DNA of 33,062 nt, taken from Actinomycetes bacterium (GTDB lineage Bacteria; Actinomycetota; Actinomycetes; Actinomycetales; Cellulomonadaceae). Position 1 is the stretch's first letter; each line of letters begins with the position of its first letter. The position numbers and the translations under genes were made by a program. The notes beneath the pieces are model-generated. The model did no database searches and had not been told where the DNA came from. It saw only the letters and a program-made list of their open reading frames with translations. Shown here piece after piece: positions 8,435 through 15,917 of this stretch. The stretch is from NCBI GenBank assembly GCA_023461115.1, contig JAEWOA010000331.1, positions 1 to 33,062 of the forward strand, given 5' to 3'.

Positions 8435-10419
8435 TGGTGGACAGCGGAGCCCGCATCCTCGCCGGCCGGTACGAGGTCGGGGAGCTCATCGGCCGCGGCG
8501 GCATGGCCGAGGTGCACGTCGGCCATGACACTCGCCTGGGCCGGACGGTCGCGATCAAGATCCTGCGCTCCGACCTGGCGCGCGACCCGTCGTTCCAGAA
8601 CCGCTTCCGCCGGGAGGCGCAGGCCGCCGCGGCGTTGAACCACCCCGCGATCGTGGCCGTGTACGACACCGGCGAGGACGTGATCACCGAGCCCACGGGC
8701 GTCGTCGCGCACGTGCCGTTCATCGTCATGGAGTACGTCGAGGGCCACACCGTCCGGGACATCCTGCAGAACGGCCACGCGGCGCCGATCGAGGAGGCCG
8801 TCGAGATCACGATCGGCGTGCTCTCGGCGCTCGAGTACTCCCACCACGCGGGCATCGTGCACCGCGACATCAAGCCCGCGAACGTCATGCTCACGCCCAC
8901 GGGCGCGGTCAAGGTCATGGACTTCGGCATCGCGCGCGCGGTCGCGGACGCGGCGTCGACCATGACGCAGACGCAGGCCGTGATCGGCACCGCGCAGTAC
9001 CTGTCCCCCGAGCAGGCGCGCGGCGAGACGGTCGACGCGCGCTCCGACCTGTACTCCACCGGCTGCCTGCTGTTCGAGCTGCTCACGGGCCGTCCCCCGT
9101 TCACTGGCGACTCGCCCGTCTCGGTGGCGTACCAGCACGTCCGCGAGGCCGCGCCGGTGCCGTCCACGTTCGCGTCCGACGTGCCCGACGCGCTCGACCG
9201 CATCACGCTCAAGGCCCTGGCCAAGGAACGCGACGCGCGCTACTCCACCGCGGACGAGTTCCGCTCCGACCTCGAGGCGGTGCTGCGCGGCGGCGCCGTG
9301 AGCGCGCCCGCGGTCGGCACGGCCGTCGTGGCCGCGGCGGCCGTGGCGGACGCGACGCAGGTCATGGCCCCGACGGTCGCGACGACGCAGGCCTTCCCGC
9401 CCACCACGGCGACCCCCGCGTGGGGCGCCACCGGGCTGGGCGAGGTCGCGACGGTCGAAGAGGAGGACGAGCACCGGCGGCCCTGGCTCATCTGGGTGCT
9501 CGTCGGCATCGCGGTGCTCGCGGTCGCGGGGATCATCGCGCTGCTGCTCGCGAACAACGAGGACGACCCCAACGCGGGCAAGGTCGCGGTGCCGAACGTC
9601 GTCGGGAAGACCCTCGACGAAGCCCGCGCGCAGCTCGACACCCTCGATCTCGAGGCGGTGCCCGAGGAACAGCCGAGCGACACCGTCCCGGCCGGCCAGG
9701 TCATCTCCACCACCCCGGCCGCCGACACCATGGTGCTGCCCAAGACGGAGGTCAAGGTCGTCGTCTCGACCGGCCCCACCGACGTGAAGATCCCGGACGT
9801 GTCCGGCAAGACCGCGGAGGAGGCGACGAACATCCTCCAGGGCGAGCCGTACCGCCTCAAGGTCAACCTGAACCGCGAAGAGGACAACAACCCGAAGTTC
9901 CCGGCCGGCCAGGTCACCAAGACCGATCCGCCCGCGGACTCCCCCGCCAAGGTCGGGGACTCGGTCACGCTCTACGTGTCCACCGGCAACGTGGACCTGC
10001 CGAGCGTCATCGGGCAGAAGCAGGCCGACGCCGAGAACACGCTCATCGGCCTCAACCTGCGGCCGATCGTGCGCGAGGTGACGACCGCCGAGAACGACCC
10101 CGGCACCGTGATCTCGCAGGACCCGGACCCCGGCCTCGTCAAGCAGGGCACCGCCGTGACCATCCAGGTGGCGGTCGCGCCGACGAACATCCCGGTGCCG
10201 GACGTGACCGGCAAGTCGTGGAGCGAGGCCGCCCAGACGCTCGGGCAGGCCGGGTTCACGGACGTGCGCCGCCAGGACGACAACTCCGACCAGGTCCCGC
10301 CCGACGTCGTGATCTACACCGACCCCGGCGCGAACTCGGTGGTGAACCCGTCACAGCCGCTGATCGTGCACGTCTCCAAGGGGCCGCAGCAGCAGCAGAA
10401 CAACAACGACGGCGGCTAG
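8434..10419 (+). CDS. pknB: PknB: PASTA-domain Ser/Thr protein kinase
   Basis: Cell-wall-sensing kinase of 661 residues. The kinase domain (about 11-280) has IGRGGMAEVHVG, Lys42, HRDIKPAN (143-150), DFGIARA and GTAQYLSPEQARGE. An Ala-, Thr- and Val-rich linker follows, then a membrane helix (about 351-373, WLIWVLVGIAVLAVAGIIAL) and four consecutive extracellular PASTA repeats of about 65 residues each. Their starts read VPNVVGKTLDEA, IPDVSGKTAEEA, LPSVIGQKQADA and VPDVTGKSWSEA. The protein ends in a short Gln/Asn tail. PASTA domains bind muropeptides or lipid II in this family. Two tandem in-frame GTG codons (8434 and 8437) can start it; the first overlaps the pknA stop. Its TAG overlaps the opposing gene's stop (CTAG). 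Confidence 0.96.
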   Translation: MVDSGARILAGRYEVGELIGRGGMAEVHVGHDTRLGRTVAIKILRSDLARDPSFQNRFRREAQAAAALNHPAIVAVYDTGEDVITEPTGVVAHVPFIVMEYVEGHTVRDILQNGHAAPIEEAVEITIGVLSALEYSHHAGIVHRDIKPANVMLTPTGAVKVMDFGIARAVADAASTMTQTQAVIGTAQYLSPEQARGETVDARSDLYSTGCLLFELLTGRPPFTGDSPVSVAYQHVREAAPVPSTFASDVPDALDRITLKALAKERDARYSTADEFRSDLEAVLRGGAVSAPAVGTAVVAAAAVADATQVMAPTVATTQAFPPTTATPAWGATGLGEVATVEEEDEHRRPWLIWVLVGIAVLAVAGIIALLLANNEDDPNAGKVAVPNVVGKTLDEARAQLDTLDLEAVPEEQPSDTVPAGQVISTTPAADTMVLPKTEVKVVVSTGPTDVKIPDVSGKTAEEATNILQGEPYRLKVNLNREEDNNPKFPAGQVTKTDPPADSPAKVGDSVTLYVSTGNVDLPSVIGQKQADAENTLIGLNLRPIVREVTTAENDPGTVISQDPDPGLVKQGTAVTIQVAVAPTNIPVPDVTGKSWSEAAQTLGQAGFTDVRRQDDNSDQVPPDVVIYTDPGANSVVNPSQPLIVHVSKGPQQQQNNNDGG

Positions 10420-11042
10420 AGGCGGACCAGGGGGTGCAGGCCCTCGGAACGCTGCACGGCGTCCTGCGAGCCGCAGATCTCCAGCCAGTTGGCCAACAGG
10501 CGGTGCCCGCCCTCGGTGAGCACCGACTCCGGGTGGAACTGCACGCCGTAGAGCGGCAGCGTCCGGTGCTTGAGGCCCATGATGACGTCGCCCGTGTGGG
10601 CGGTGACCTCGAGCTCGTCGGAGACCGTGCCGTTCACGACCGCGAGCGAGTGGTACCGCGTGGCCGTGAACGGCGAGGGCAGGCCCGCGAGCACGCCGTC
10701 GTCCTCGTGCTCGACCAGGCTCGTCTTGCCGTGCATGAGCTCGGGCGCGTGCGTGACGGTCCCGCCGTACACCTCGCCGAGCGCTTGGTGGCCCAGGCAG
10801 ACGCCGAGCATGGGGGTACCGGTGGCGGCGCAGTCCCGGATCACGTCCATGCTGTCGCCCGCGTCCGCGGGGGTCCCGGGCCCGGGGGAAACCAGCACAC
10901 CGTCGAACCCGGCACGCTCGTCGAGCGGCGGGACGGCGTCGTTGCGCACGACGACGGTCTCGGCGCCCAACTGGTTGAGGTACCCGACGATCGTGTAGAC
11001 GAACGAGTCGTAGTTGTCGATCACGAGGATCTTGGTCATCAC
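10416..11042 (-). CDS. TrpG/PabA-type class I glutamine amidotransferase
   Basis: Glutaminase subunit that releases ammonia for an aminodeoxychorismate or anthranilate synthase partner. Motifs are DNYDSFVYTI at the N-terminus, VSPGPGTP, the nucleophile elbow GVCLGHQALG (Cys81 counted from the ATG at 11039) and VQFHPESVLTEGG with the catalytic His and Glu. About 207 residues. No TrpE or PabB partner is in the window. This solitary location beside pknB is conserved in actinobacteria, where the gene is annotated as trpG or pabA, so the pathway is unresolved. Start: the ATG at 11039 overlaps the TGA of the 52-residue gene by one base (TGATG) and is favoured over the GTG at 11042. Confidence 0.9.
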   Translation of the reverse strand: MMTKILVIDNYDSFVYTIVGYLNQLGAETVVVRNDAVPPLDERAGFDGVLVSPGPGTPADAGDSMDVIRDCAATGTPMLGVCLGHQALGEVYGGTVTHAPELMHGKTSLVEHEDDGVLAGLPSPFTATRYHSLAVVNGTVSDELEVTAHTGDVIMGLKHRTLPLYGVQFHPESVLTEGGHRLLANWLEICGSQDAVQRSEGLHPLVRL

Positions 11043-11197
11043 TCACCCACCGTGGTGTCATTGAACGGCATGTAGGGCGCCAGCGCGGGGAACACCCACA
11101 GGTAGCAGGCGACGAGCACCGCGGCCGCCAGGAGCACCAGGATCAGCACGCGCACCGCGGTCGGTCCAGGCAAATGCCGCCAGAGCCATCCGTACAT
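11039..11197 (-). CDS. Small single-helix membrane protein, 52 aa
   Basis: A short gene between the sortase and the glutamine amidotransferase. From the ATG at 11197 the product begins MYGWLWRHLPGPTAVRVL and has one hydrophobic helix (about residues 15-37), a VFPALAPY segment and a short C-terminal tail ending TTVGE. An AGGAGG site lies at 11202-11207, four bases before the ATG. Its TGA overlaps the ATG of the amidotransferase gene by one base. The pattern WRxLPGP followed by one helix and WVFP matches small hypothetical membrane proteins I associate with this position in other actinobacteria. Function is unknown; co-expression with the sortase and DUF881 genes is likely. Confidence 0.8.
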   Translation of the reverse strand: MYGWLWRHLPGPTAVRVLILVLLAAAVLVACYLWVFPALAPYMPFNDTTVGE

Positions 11198-11219
11198 CAC
11201 GCCTCCTGCTCGCGGGCGG

Positions 11220-12020
11220 TCATGGGGCGTCCTGGACTAGCTCGGCCGGGATGCCGTCGGAGACGGGCGCCCAGTAGTCGAGGACTCCGTGGACGATGAA
11301 GCGCTGCCGCGCCGAGTACATCGGGTGGCAGGTGGTCAGCGTGATCATGCGCTCGGTGGCCACGGCGCCGGGCTTGCCCGGCACGGGCGCGATCACCTCG
11401 GTGTTGCGGGGGTACACCACCTCGGTGGACGTGACCTTGAAGACGTACCAGACGTCGGTCCCCGGCCCGCCGTCGCCGGTGGCCGTGCGCACGATCAGCG
11501 GATCGCCGACCTGCAGCTCCTCGATCCGGTTGAACGGCTTGGCGTACGTGGTGCGGTGCGCCGCGATTGCGAAGTTGCCGACGTCGCCGGGCATCTGCGT
11601 GCCGGGGTAGTGGCCGACGCCCAGCTTGTCGAGCACGGTCTTGCGGTCGACGCCCTGGCTGATGGGCCGCTCGGGCTCACCGTCCCAGCGGGGAACCTGG
11701 ATGGTCGCGAACGTGACCGCGTGCGCGGGCTCGGCCATGACCGGCGGAGCCTCGTCGCGCCGCGGCGCCGCGATCAACGGTCCCTGCGACGCGGTGGGCG
11801 TGGGGACGGGCGCGCGTTCCAGCTCCTGCACCACGTCGGACTGCGCGCGGTTGCCCTCGACGTCCGTCCACCAGAGCTGCCAGCCGAGGAACGCGAACAG
11901 CAGCACGCCGCACGTGATGAGGAGTTCCCCGACGACGCCGACCACGCCATAGAAGAACCGGCCCGCCTTGGACCGGCCTCGTCGAGACGATGGGCGTGGC
12001 GCCTCCGCCGGCTCGGTCAT
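11220..12020 (-). CDS. Class E sortase
   Basis: Cysteine transpeptidase that anchors surface proteins to peptidoglycan; class E enzymes in actinobacteria prefer LAxTG-type signals. 266 residues: a basic cytoplasmic N-terminus, one membrane helix (about 24-48), a Pro/Thr linker and the sortase beta-barrel (about 105-255). The catalytic His155 lies in AAHRTTY, the nucleophile Cys231 in TLTTCHPMYSARQRF, and Arg240 is the probable catalytic arginine. The TLTTC sequence with HP following it and the Tyr after the catalytic His are class E hallmarks. The start ATG at 12020 overlaps the DUF881 stop (ATGA). No LAxTG substrate gene is visible here, so it appears to be a housekeeping sortase. Confidence 0.92.
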   Translation of the reverse strand: MTEPAEAPRPSSRRGRSKAGRFFYGVVGVVGELLITCGVLLFAFLGWQLWWTDVEGNRAQSDVVQELERAPVPTPTASQGPLIAAPRRDEAPPVMAEPAHAVTFATIQVPRWDGEPERPISQGVDRKTVLDKLGVGHYPGTQMPGDVGNFAIAAHRTTYAKPFNRIEELQVGDPLIVRTATGDGGPGTDVWYVFKVTSTEVVYPRNTEVIAPVPGKPGAVATERMITLTTCHPMYSARQRFIVHGVLDYWAPVSDGIPAELVQDAP

Positions 12021-12841
12021 CGCGTCCTCGTCCCCTTGTCGGTCCCCGCGGCTTGCGGCGCCGCACCGTCATTCTCGGGCAAGCCAGGCAGGACAGTGGT
12101 GCCGGGGGGGACGGTCGCGTACTTCAGTTGAGTGGTGCCGGCGTACGCGGGCATGACCAGGTCGTCGTGCTCGTCGACCTCCCAGCCAAGCCCGACCTCG
12201 TCGGCGTCCGCCAGGTACGCGCGTACTTCGGGGGAGTCGTCGAGCGCGGCGCGCAGCGCGGCGGGGTCGCCGACCGCCCGGATGATGTACGGCGGGGAGT
12301 AGACCAGGCCCTGCAAGCGCAGCACATTCCCCGCGCAGCGGATGATGCTCGTCGAGATCACGCGCTGGTCCATCAAGGTCATCGCCTCGGCCCCGCCGGC
12401 CCACAACGCGTTCATCACGGCCTGGATGTCCTGCTGGTGCACCAGGAGCACGTCCGGGCTGACCCCGGCGAGCCCGGGCCGGTCGGAGGGCGCGTCGTCG
12501 AGCGACACGCTCAAGCCCTCGCCGCTCACCGGGCTGATACCGCCCTCCACCTGGTACGCGACGCTCGGGCTCTGGATCTGCGAGCCGTCGCCAGCCGTGG
12601 CGGCCTTGGTGAGCCGCTCGACCTCGGCCCGGAGGCTGTCCACCTGGCCCGTGAGGTCGTCGACACGGACGACCTCCTCTTGCGCGAGGTCCGCGAGGTT
12701 CTCCGGGTGGCGCTCCGCGGGCCCGGCCTTGGAGAAGCGGGCGTTCGCCGCGAACAGCGCGCCCGAGAGCGCGAGCACCAGGGCCACCGAGAGCGTCCCG
12801 CGCGCGACGAGGCCACGCGCGCGGTGCGGATGCCCGCTCAT
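12017..12841 (-). CDS. DUF881 family membrane protein
   Basis: A 274-residue protein of unknown function. The start ATG at 12841 follows GGGAGGTGGC. The N-terminus is basic, then a membrane helix or uncleaved signal (about 15-36, LVARGTLSVALVLALSGALF), a short coiled-coil segment (about 48-80: LAQEEVVRVDDLTGQVDSL) and the extracellular DUF881 domain. Domain hallmarks are GLSVSLDD, LVHQQDIQAVMNALWAGGAE, ISTSIIRCAGN and PYIIRAVGD. Proteins of this family sit beside crgA and sortase genes in many actinobacteria (mycobacterial Rv0012 is one); a role at the division site or envelope is inferred from that context only. First gene of a four-gene minus operon, divergent from crgA by 130 bp. Confidence 0.88.
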   Translation of the reverse strand: MSGHPHRARGLVARGTLSVALVLALSGALFAANARFSKAGPAERHPENLADLAQEEVVRVDDLTGQVDSLRAEVERLTKAATAGDGSQIQSPSVAYQVEGGISPVSGEGLSVSLDDAPSDRPGLAGVSPDVLLVHQQDIQAVMNALWAGGAEAMTLMDQRVISTSIIRCAGNVLRLQGLVYSPPYIIRAVGDPAALRAALDDSPEVRAYLADADEVGLGWEVDEHDDLVMPAYAGTTQLKYATVPPGTTVLPGLPENDGAAPQAAGTDKGTRTR

Positions 12842-12971
12842 GCCACCTCCCGCTTTCCGATGGGACGCTGATTGGGCGGTATTCTCGCGCACTACGCTAG
12901 GTGATGGCGTCCACGCATCGGTGCGCGGACGGCCTAGTGCGAGCAAGACCCACCGCGGACAGGAGCAGCAG

Positions 12972-13223
12972 GTGCCCGAGTCGAAGTCGCGCAAGAAGGC
13001 GACGTACACCCCGCCCCCCGCCTCGGCGGCTCCCAAGCCGAACCCCCGTTGGTGGGTGCCCCTGATGCTGGGGCTCATGATCCTGGGGCTCGTCTGGATC
13101 GTCGTCTTCTACATCTCCAACGCCTCGGGCGGGCAGCTCCCGCTGCCGATCGGCTCCTGGAACCTGGTGATCGGCGGCGTGCTGATCATCGCGGGCTTCG
13201 GGATGACGACGCGCTGGCGCTGA
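12972..13223 (+). CDS. crgA: CrgA: cell division protein
   Basis: Small integral membrane protein that in Streptomyces and mycobacteria binds FtsZ, FtsQ, FtsI and CwsA and modulates septation. 83 residues from the GTG at 12972, six bases after AGGAG (12961-12965). The first 30 residues are basic and Pro-rich (VPESKSRKKATYTPPPAS), then RWWVPLMLGLMILGLVWIVV forms helix 1, the loop FYISNASGGQLPLPIGSWN follows, and LVIGGVLIIAGFGMTTRWR forms helix 2. The PxPRWW entry, the loop and the GMTTRWR end are diagnostic. A TACGCT hexamer at 12893-12898 could be the -10 of its promoter. It is divergent from DUF881 and convergent with the rhomboid gene. Confidence 0.95.
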   Translation: MPESKSRKKATYTPPPASAAPKPNPRWWVPLMLGLMILGLVWIVVFYISNASGGQLPLPIGSWNLVIGGVLIIAGFGMTTRWR

Positions 13224-13335
13224 GCCGCACGTCGTCGGGCCCTGGCGCCCAGGCTCGTCCACATCGACCGACGCGTCGTCCCCAGTGCGGGGCGGCGCGT
13301 TTGTCGTGTTCGCCGCTCGTCATCCCCAGCCGTGG

Positions 13336-13367
13336 ACAGATCTGTGGATAACTACACGGCTGTAGTT
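13336..13367. promoter_or_regulatory. DnaA box with adjacent palindrome and hairpin (crgA/rhomboid gap)
   Basis: TGTGGATAA at 13343-13351 is a perfect consensus DnaA box (TTATCCACA on the minus strand). It overlaps the 10-bp palindrome ACAGATCTGT (13336-13345) and is followed by a 7-bp hairpin, AACTACA-CGGC-TGTAGTT (13350-13367). The 195-bp gap lies between convergent genes, so a terminator role for the hairpin is plausible although no T-tract follows. A DnaA-binding role is inference from one perfect 9-mer. Confidence 0.5.
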
Positions 13368-13418
13368 CCACAGGTGTGAGTAACCGTGTTGACGGCGCCT
13401 CGGGGGGCGTTCTCGTCG

Positions 13419-14282
13419 TCAGGAAGCGTCAGGAGCTGCGGGCGCGTGGCCGAGCGCGGCCAGCACCTGATCCCAGTAGGCCTGCACCTCCACCGGCGCC
13501 TGCGGATAGCTGTACTGCACCACGGCGGCCAACAGCACGAGCGCGACGACCGGCACCAGCCACAGGCTCACGGTTCGCCAACGCGCGGGCGTGAACGCAT
13601 AGGCCGCGGTGACGAGCGCCCCGACGACGAGGCCGCCCACATGCCCCTGCCACGAGATGCCCGAGACCAGGAAGCTGAACGCCATGTTCACCGCGATCAG
13701 GCCGAGGATGCCGCGCGGGTTGTTGTGCGTGCGCCACATGACGACGAACGTCGCGCCGAACAACCCGAACACCCCACCCGAGGCGCCCACGACTGCCGTG
13801 ACCCACGCGCCGACGCCACCGTCGAGCGCCGCGAAGCCCAGGACCGCCACCGAGCCGCCGATCGCGCTCAACAGGTACATCGACGCGAACCGCAGGCGCC
13901 CGAGCTGGACCTCGAGGAACGGGCCGACGAACCACAGCGCGAGCATGTTGAGCAGGATGTGCGCGAACGAGCCGGGGGAGTGCAGGAACGCCGCGCTCAG
14001 GAACCGCACCGGCTCCTCACGCCCGAGGATCGGGCTGTAGAGCCAGCGTTCGGTCCACGCAGGGTCGTCGACCTTCTGCAGGACGAACATGACGACGCAC
14101 ACCGCGATGATCGCGATCGTCACCACCGGCCGCGCACCCGGGCGCACCGGCGCCCCGAACAGCGTCCGGGCCTGCCGCTGCGTCGCGGCGCCCTCCCTCA
14201 CGCAGTCGACGCACTGCACACCCACGGCGGCGGGCCGCTGGCAGTCGGGGCAGGTGGGCCGGCCGCACCGCTGGCAGCTCAC
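13419..14282 (-). CDS. Rhomboid family intramembrane serine protease
   Basis: Cleaves transmembrane substrates within the bilayer. From the GTG at 14282 it is 287 residues: a Cys-rich zinc-binding N-terminus (CQRCGRPTCPDC, later GVQCVDC), then about seven membrane helices. Catalytic Ser168 lies in GASGG and His214 in GHVGG; the helix-2 HILLNMLALWFVGP segment with the conserved HxxxN pattern is present. Start is doubtful. The in-frame codons upstream continue a convincing zinc-ribbon sequence (VCPRHPDRVAY) back to 14351, but the only start-like codon there is ATC, directly after the ppiA stop. The GTG at 14282 has no ribosome site and would cut the ribbon in half. The annotated start is the nearest canonical codon, not necessarily the real one. 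Confidence 0.9.
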   Translation of the reverse strand: MSCQRCGRPTCPDCQRPAAVGVQCVDCVREGAATQRQARTLFGAPVRPGARPVVTIAIIAVCVVMFVLQKVDDPAWTERWLYSPILGREEPVRFLSAAFLHSPGSFAHILLNMLALWFVGPFLEVQLGRLRFASMYLLSAIGGSVAVLGFAALDGGVGAWVTAVVGASGGVFGLFGATFVVMWRTHNNPRGILGLIAVNMAFSFLVSGISWQGHVGGLVVGALVTAAYAFTPARWRTVSLWLVPVVALVLLAAVVQYSYPQAPVEVQAYWDQVLAALGHAPAAPDAS

Positions 14283-14352
14283 ATACGCGACCCGGTCCGG
14301 ATGGCGTGGGCAGACTGGCGGCGCGGCCGGCTCACTCGTGGGGCTGGTGATG

Positions 14353-14892
14353 TCAGTCCTCGATCTCGACCGACGTCAGCACGATGTCCTGCACCGGACG
14401 GTCACCCGGCTGCGTGCGCGCGGAGACGATCGCGTCGACCACCGCGCGGCTCTCGGCGTCCGCGACCTTGCCGAAGATCGTGTGCTTGCCGGTGAGCCAC
14501 TGCGTGGGGACCACCGTGATGAAGAACTGCGAGCCGTTGGTGCCCGTCGGTCGGCCCGTGATCGGGTCCGGCTGCTTGCCCGCGTTGGCCATGGCCAACA
14601 GGTAGGGCTCGTCGAAGGACAGCTCGGGGTGGATCTCGTCGTCGAACCGGTAGCCCGGGCCGCCGCGGCCTGTGCCCTGCGGGTCGCCGCCCTGGATCAT
14701 GAAGTCCTTGATCACCCGGTGGAAGATCAGGTTCTCGTAGAGCGGGCCGGTGCCGGCAGCCCCGGTGCGGGGGTCCTGCCACGCCTTCGTGCCCGTCGCC
14801 AGGCCGACGAAGTTCTCGACCGTGCGGGGAGCGTGGTTCGGCAGGAGCTCGATCCGGATGTCACCGGCGGACGTATGCATTGTCGCGAACAT
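14353..14892 (-). CDS. ppiA: Cyclophilin-type peptidyl-prolyl cis-trans isomerase
   Basis: Catalyses proline cis-trans isomerisation in protein folding. 179 residues, no signal peptide, so cytoplasmic. Cyclophilin motifs in order: APRTVENFVGLA, the catalytic FHRVIKDFMIQGGDPQGTG (with the conserved His-Arg), ELSFDEPYLLAMANAG, NGSQFFIT, and WLTGKHTIFGKV, whose Trp corresponds to the cyclosporin-binding tryptophan. Adjacent to the rhomboid gene in the same direction and divergent from the Ala-rich membrane protein gene, as ppiA is in many actinobacteria. A second ATG four codons in could also be the start; upstream ribosome-site similarity is weak (GGCGGC). Confidence 0.95.
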   Translation of the reverse strand: MFATMHTSAGDIRIELLPNHAPRTVENFVGLATGTKAWQDPRTGAAGTGPLYENLIFHRVIKDFMIQGGDPQGTGRGGPGYRFDDEIHPELSFDEPYLLAMANAGKQPDPITGRPTGTNGSQFFITVVPTQWLTGKHTIFGKVADAESRAVVDAIVSARTQPGDRPVQDIVLTSVEIED

Positions 14893-14980
14893 GCCGCCAA
14901 GTCTCGCACGCAGGGCCTGCGTCGTGGCGGCACCGGTGGCAGAGTGGGGAGCCAGCCCTCAAGGACCGGAGGAGATCCCC

Positions 14981-15865
14981 ATGGCCTTCAGCCGCAGCGC
15001 GAAGATCGGCAACGTCGCAATCGACATCGACACCGACGACGTGAAGGAACAGGTCGCTGACCTGGCACAGCAGGCCAAGGGCGCCAGCGCCGCAGCGGCC
15101 GCCAAGGCCAGCGACGCCGCGGTGCACGCCAAGGAGTGGACCACCCCCAAGGTCGAGGCATTCATCGACTGGCTGCTGCCCCGGGTCGAGCACCTCTACA
15201 AGGAGAGCGTGAAGGCCGCGGCGCCCAAGGTGGAGCAAGCCGCCGAGGCCGTGACCCCCGCGATCGACACCGCGCACGAGAAGCTCGTCGACGACCTGCT
15301 GCCCAAGCTCGTGCAGGCCATGAACGACGCCGCGGTCCGCGCCGGAGCGGCGGTGGAGCACGCCGCGGACGCCGCCGCCGCGAAGTCCGGCGCCGCGGCT
15401 GCCGTCGTCGCAGCGGTCGCCGCCGAGCAGGCCGAGGAGGCCGAGCGCAGGCACACCGGCGCCAAGGTGTTCTGGACCGTCGTCGGGCTGCTCGGAGTCG
15501 GCGCCGCCGTCGCCGCGTGGCGCCACTCGCGCGACACGGTCGACCCGTGGGCCGAGCCGTGGGAGCCGACCGACGCGTTCGGCGGCACCACCCCCGACAC
15601 GCTGCGCGAGCGGGCGCACGACGCGCGCACCGAGTTCGCGGGCGCCGCGGGCGACGCCGCCGACGCGCTGGGCGAGGCGGCCGGGACAGCGGTCGCCAAG
15701 GGCCGCGAGGCCGCGTCGAAGGCGGGGGAGCGGGCGTCCGACGCCAAGGACAAGGCCACCGACGCGCTGGCGGACGCCAAGGATGCGGCTGCGGAGACGG
15801 CGCGCAAGGTCACCCGCCGCGCCGCCCCGAAGAAGCCCACCGACGACGAGGACGCCTCGATCTAG
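14981..15865 (+). CDS. Ala-rich single-pass membrane protein, 294 aa
   Basis: Not assigned to a named family. The ATG at 14981 follows GGAGGAG (14968-14974). The product starts MAFSRSAKIGNVAIDIDTDD and has amphipathic Ala/Lys/Glu helices (about 20-155), with a nonrepetitive stretch around WTTPKVEAFIDWLLPRVEHL. One membrane helix lies at about 162-182 (VFWTVVGLLGVGAAVAAW), then a DPWAEPWEPTD turn, and finally a second helical tail of Ala/Lys/Asp repeats (about 215-290) like apolipoprotein or LEA-type sequences. In mycobacteria the divergent neighbour of ppiA is cwsA, a helical membrane protein that binds CrgA; position and architecture are similar here but I see no sequence match, so that link is only a suggestion. 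A strong hairpin terminator follows. Confidence 0.85.
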   Translation: MAFSRSAKIGNVAIDIDTDDVKEQVADLAQQAKGASAAAAAKASDAAVHAKEWTTPKVEAFIDWLLPRVEHLYKESVKAAAPKVEQAAEAVTPAIDTAHEKLVDDLLPKLVQAMNDAAVRAGAAVEHAADAAAAKSGAAAAVVAAVAAEQAEEAERRHTGAKVFWTVVGLLGVGAAVAAWRHSRDTVDPWAEPWEPTDAFGGTTPDTLRERAHDARTEFAGAAGDAADALGEAAGTAVAKGREAASKAGERASDAKDKATDALADAKDAAAETARKVTRRAAPKKPTDDEDASI

Positions 15866-15874
15866 CAACCCCGC

Positions 15875-15917
15875 CGACTGCGCCCCTCATGCACTGTGTG
15901 CGTCAGGGGCGCAGTCG
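15875..15917 (+). terminator. Rho-independent-type hairpin after the Ala-rich gene
   Basis: CGACTGCGCCCCT (15875-15887) pairs perfectly with AGGGGCGCAGTCG (15905-15917). After a 3x3 internal bulge a further GCAC/GTGC stem closes the loop. It starts 10 bases after the stop codon. No T-tract follows, as is common for actinobacterial terminators. Confidence 0.8.
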
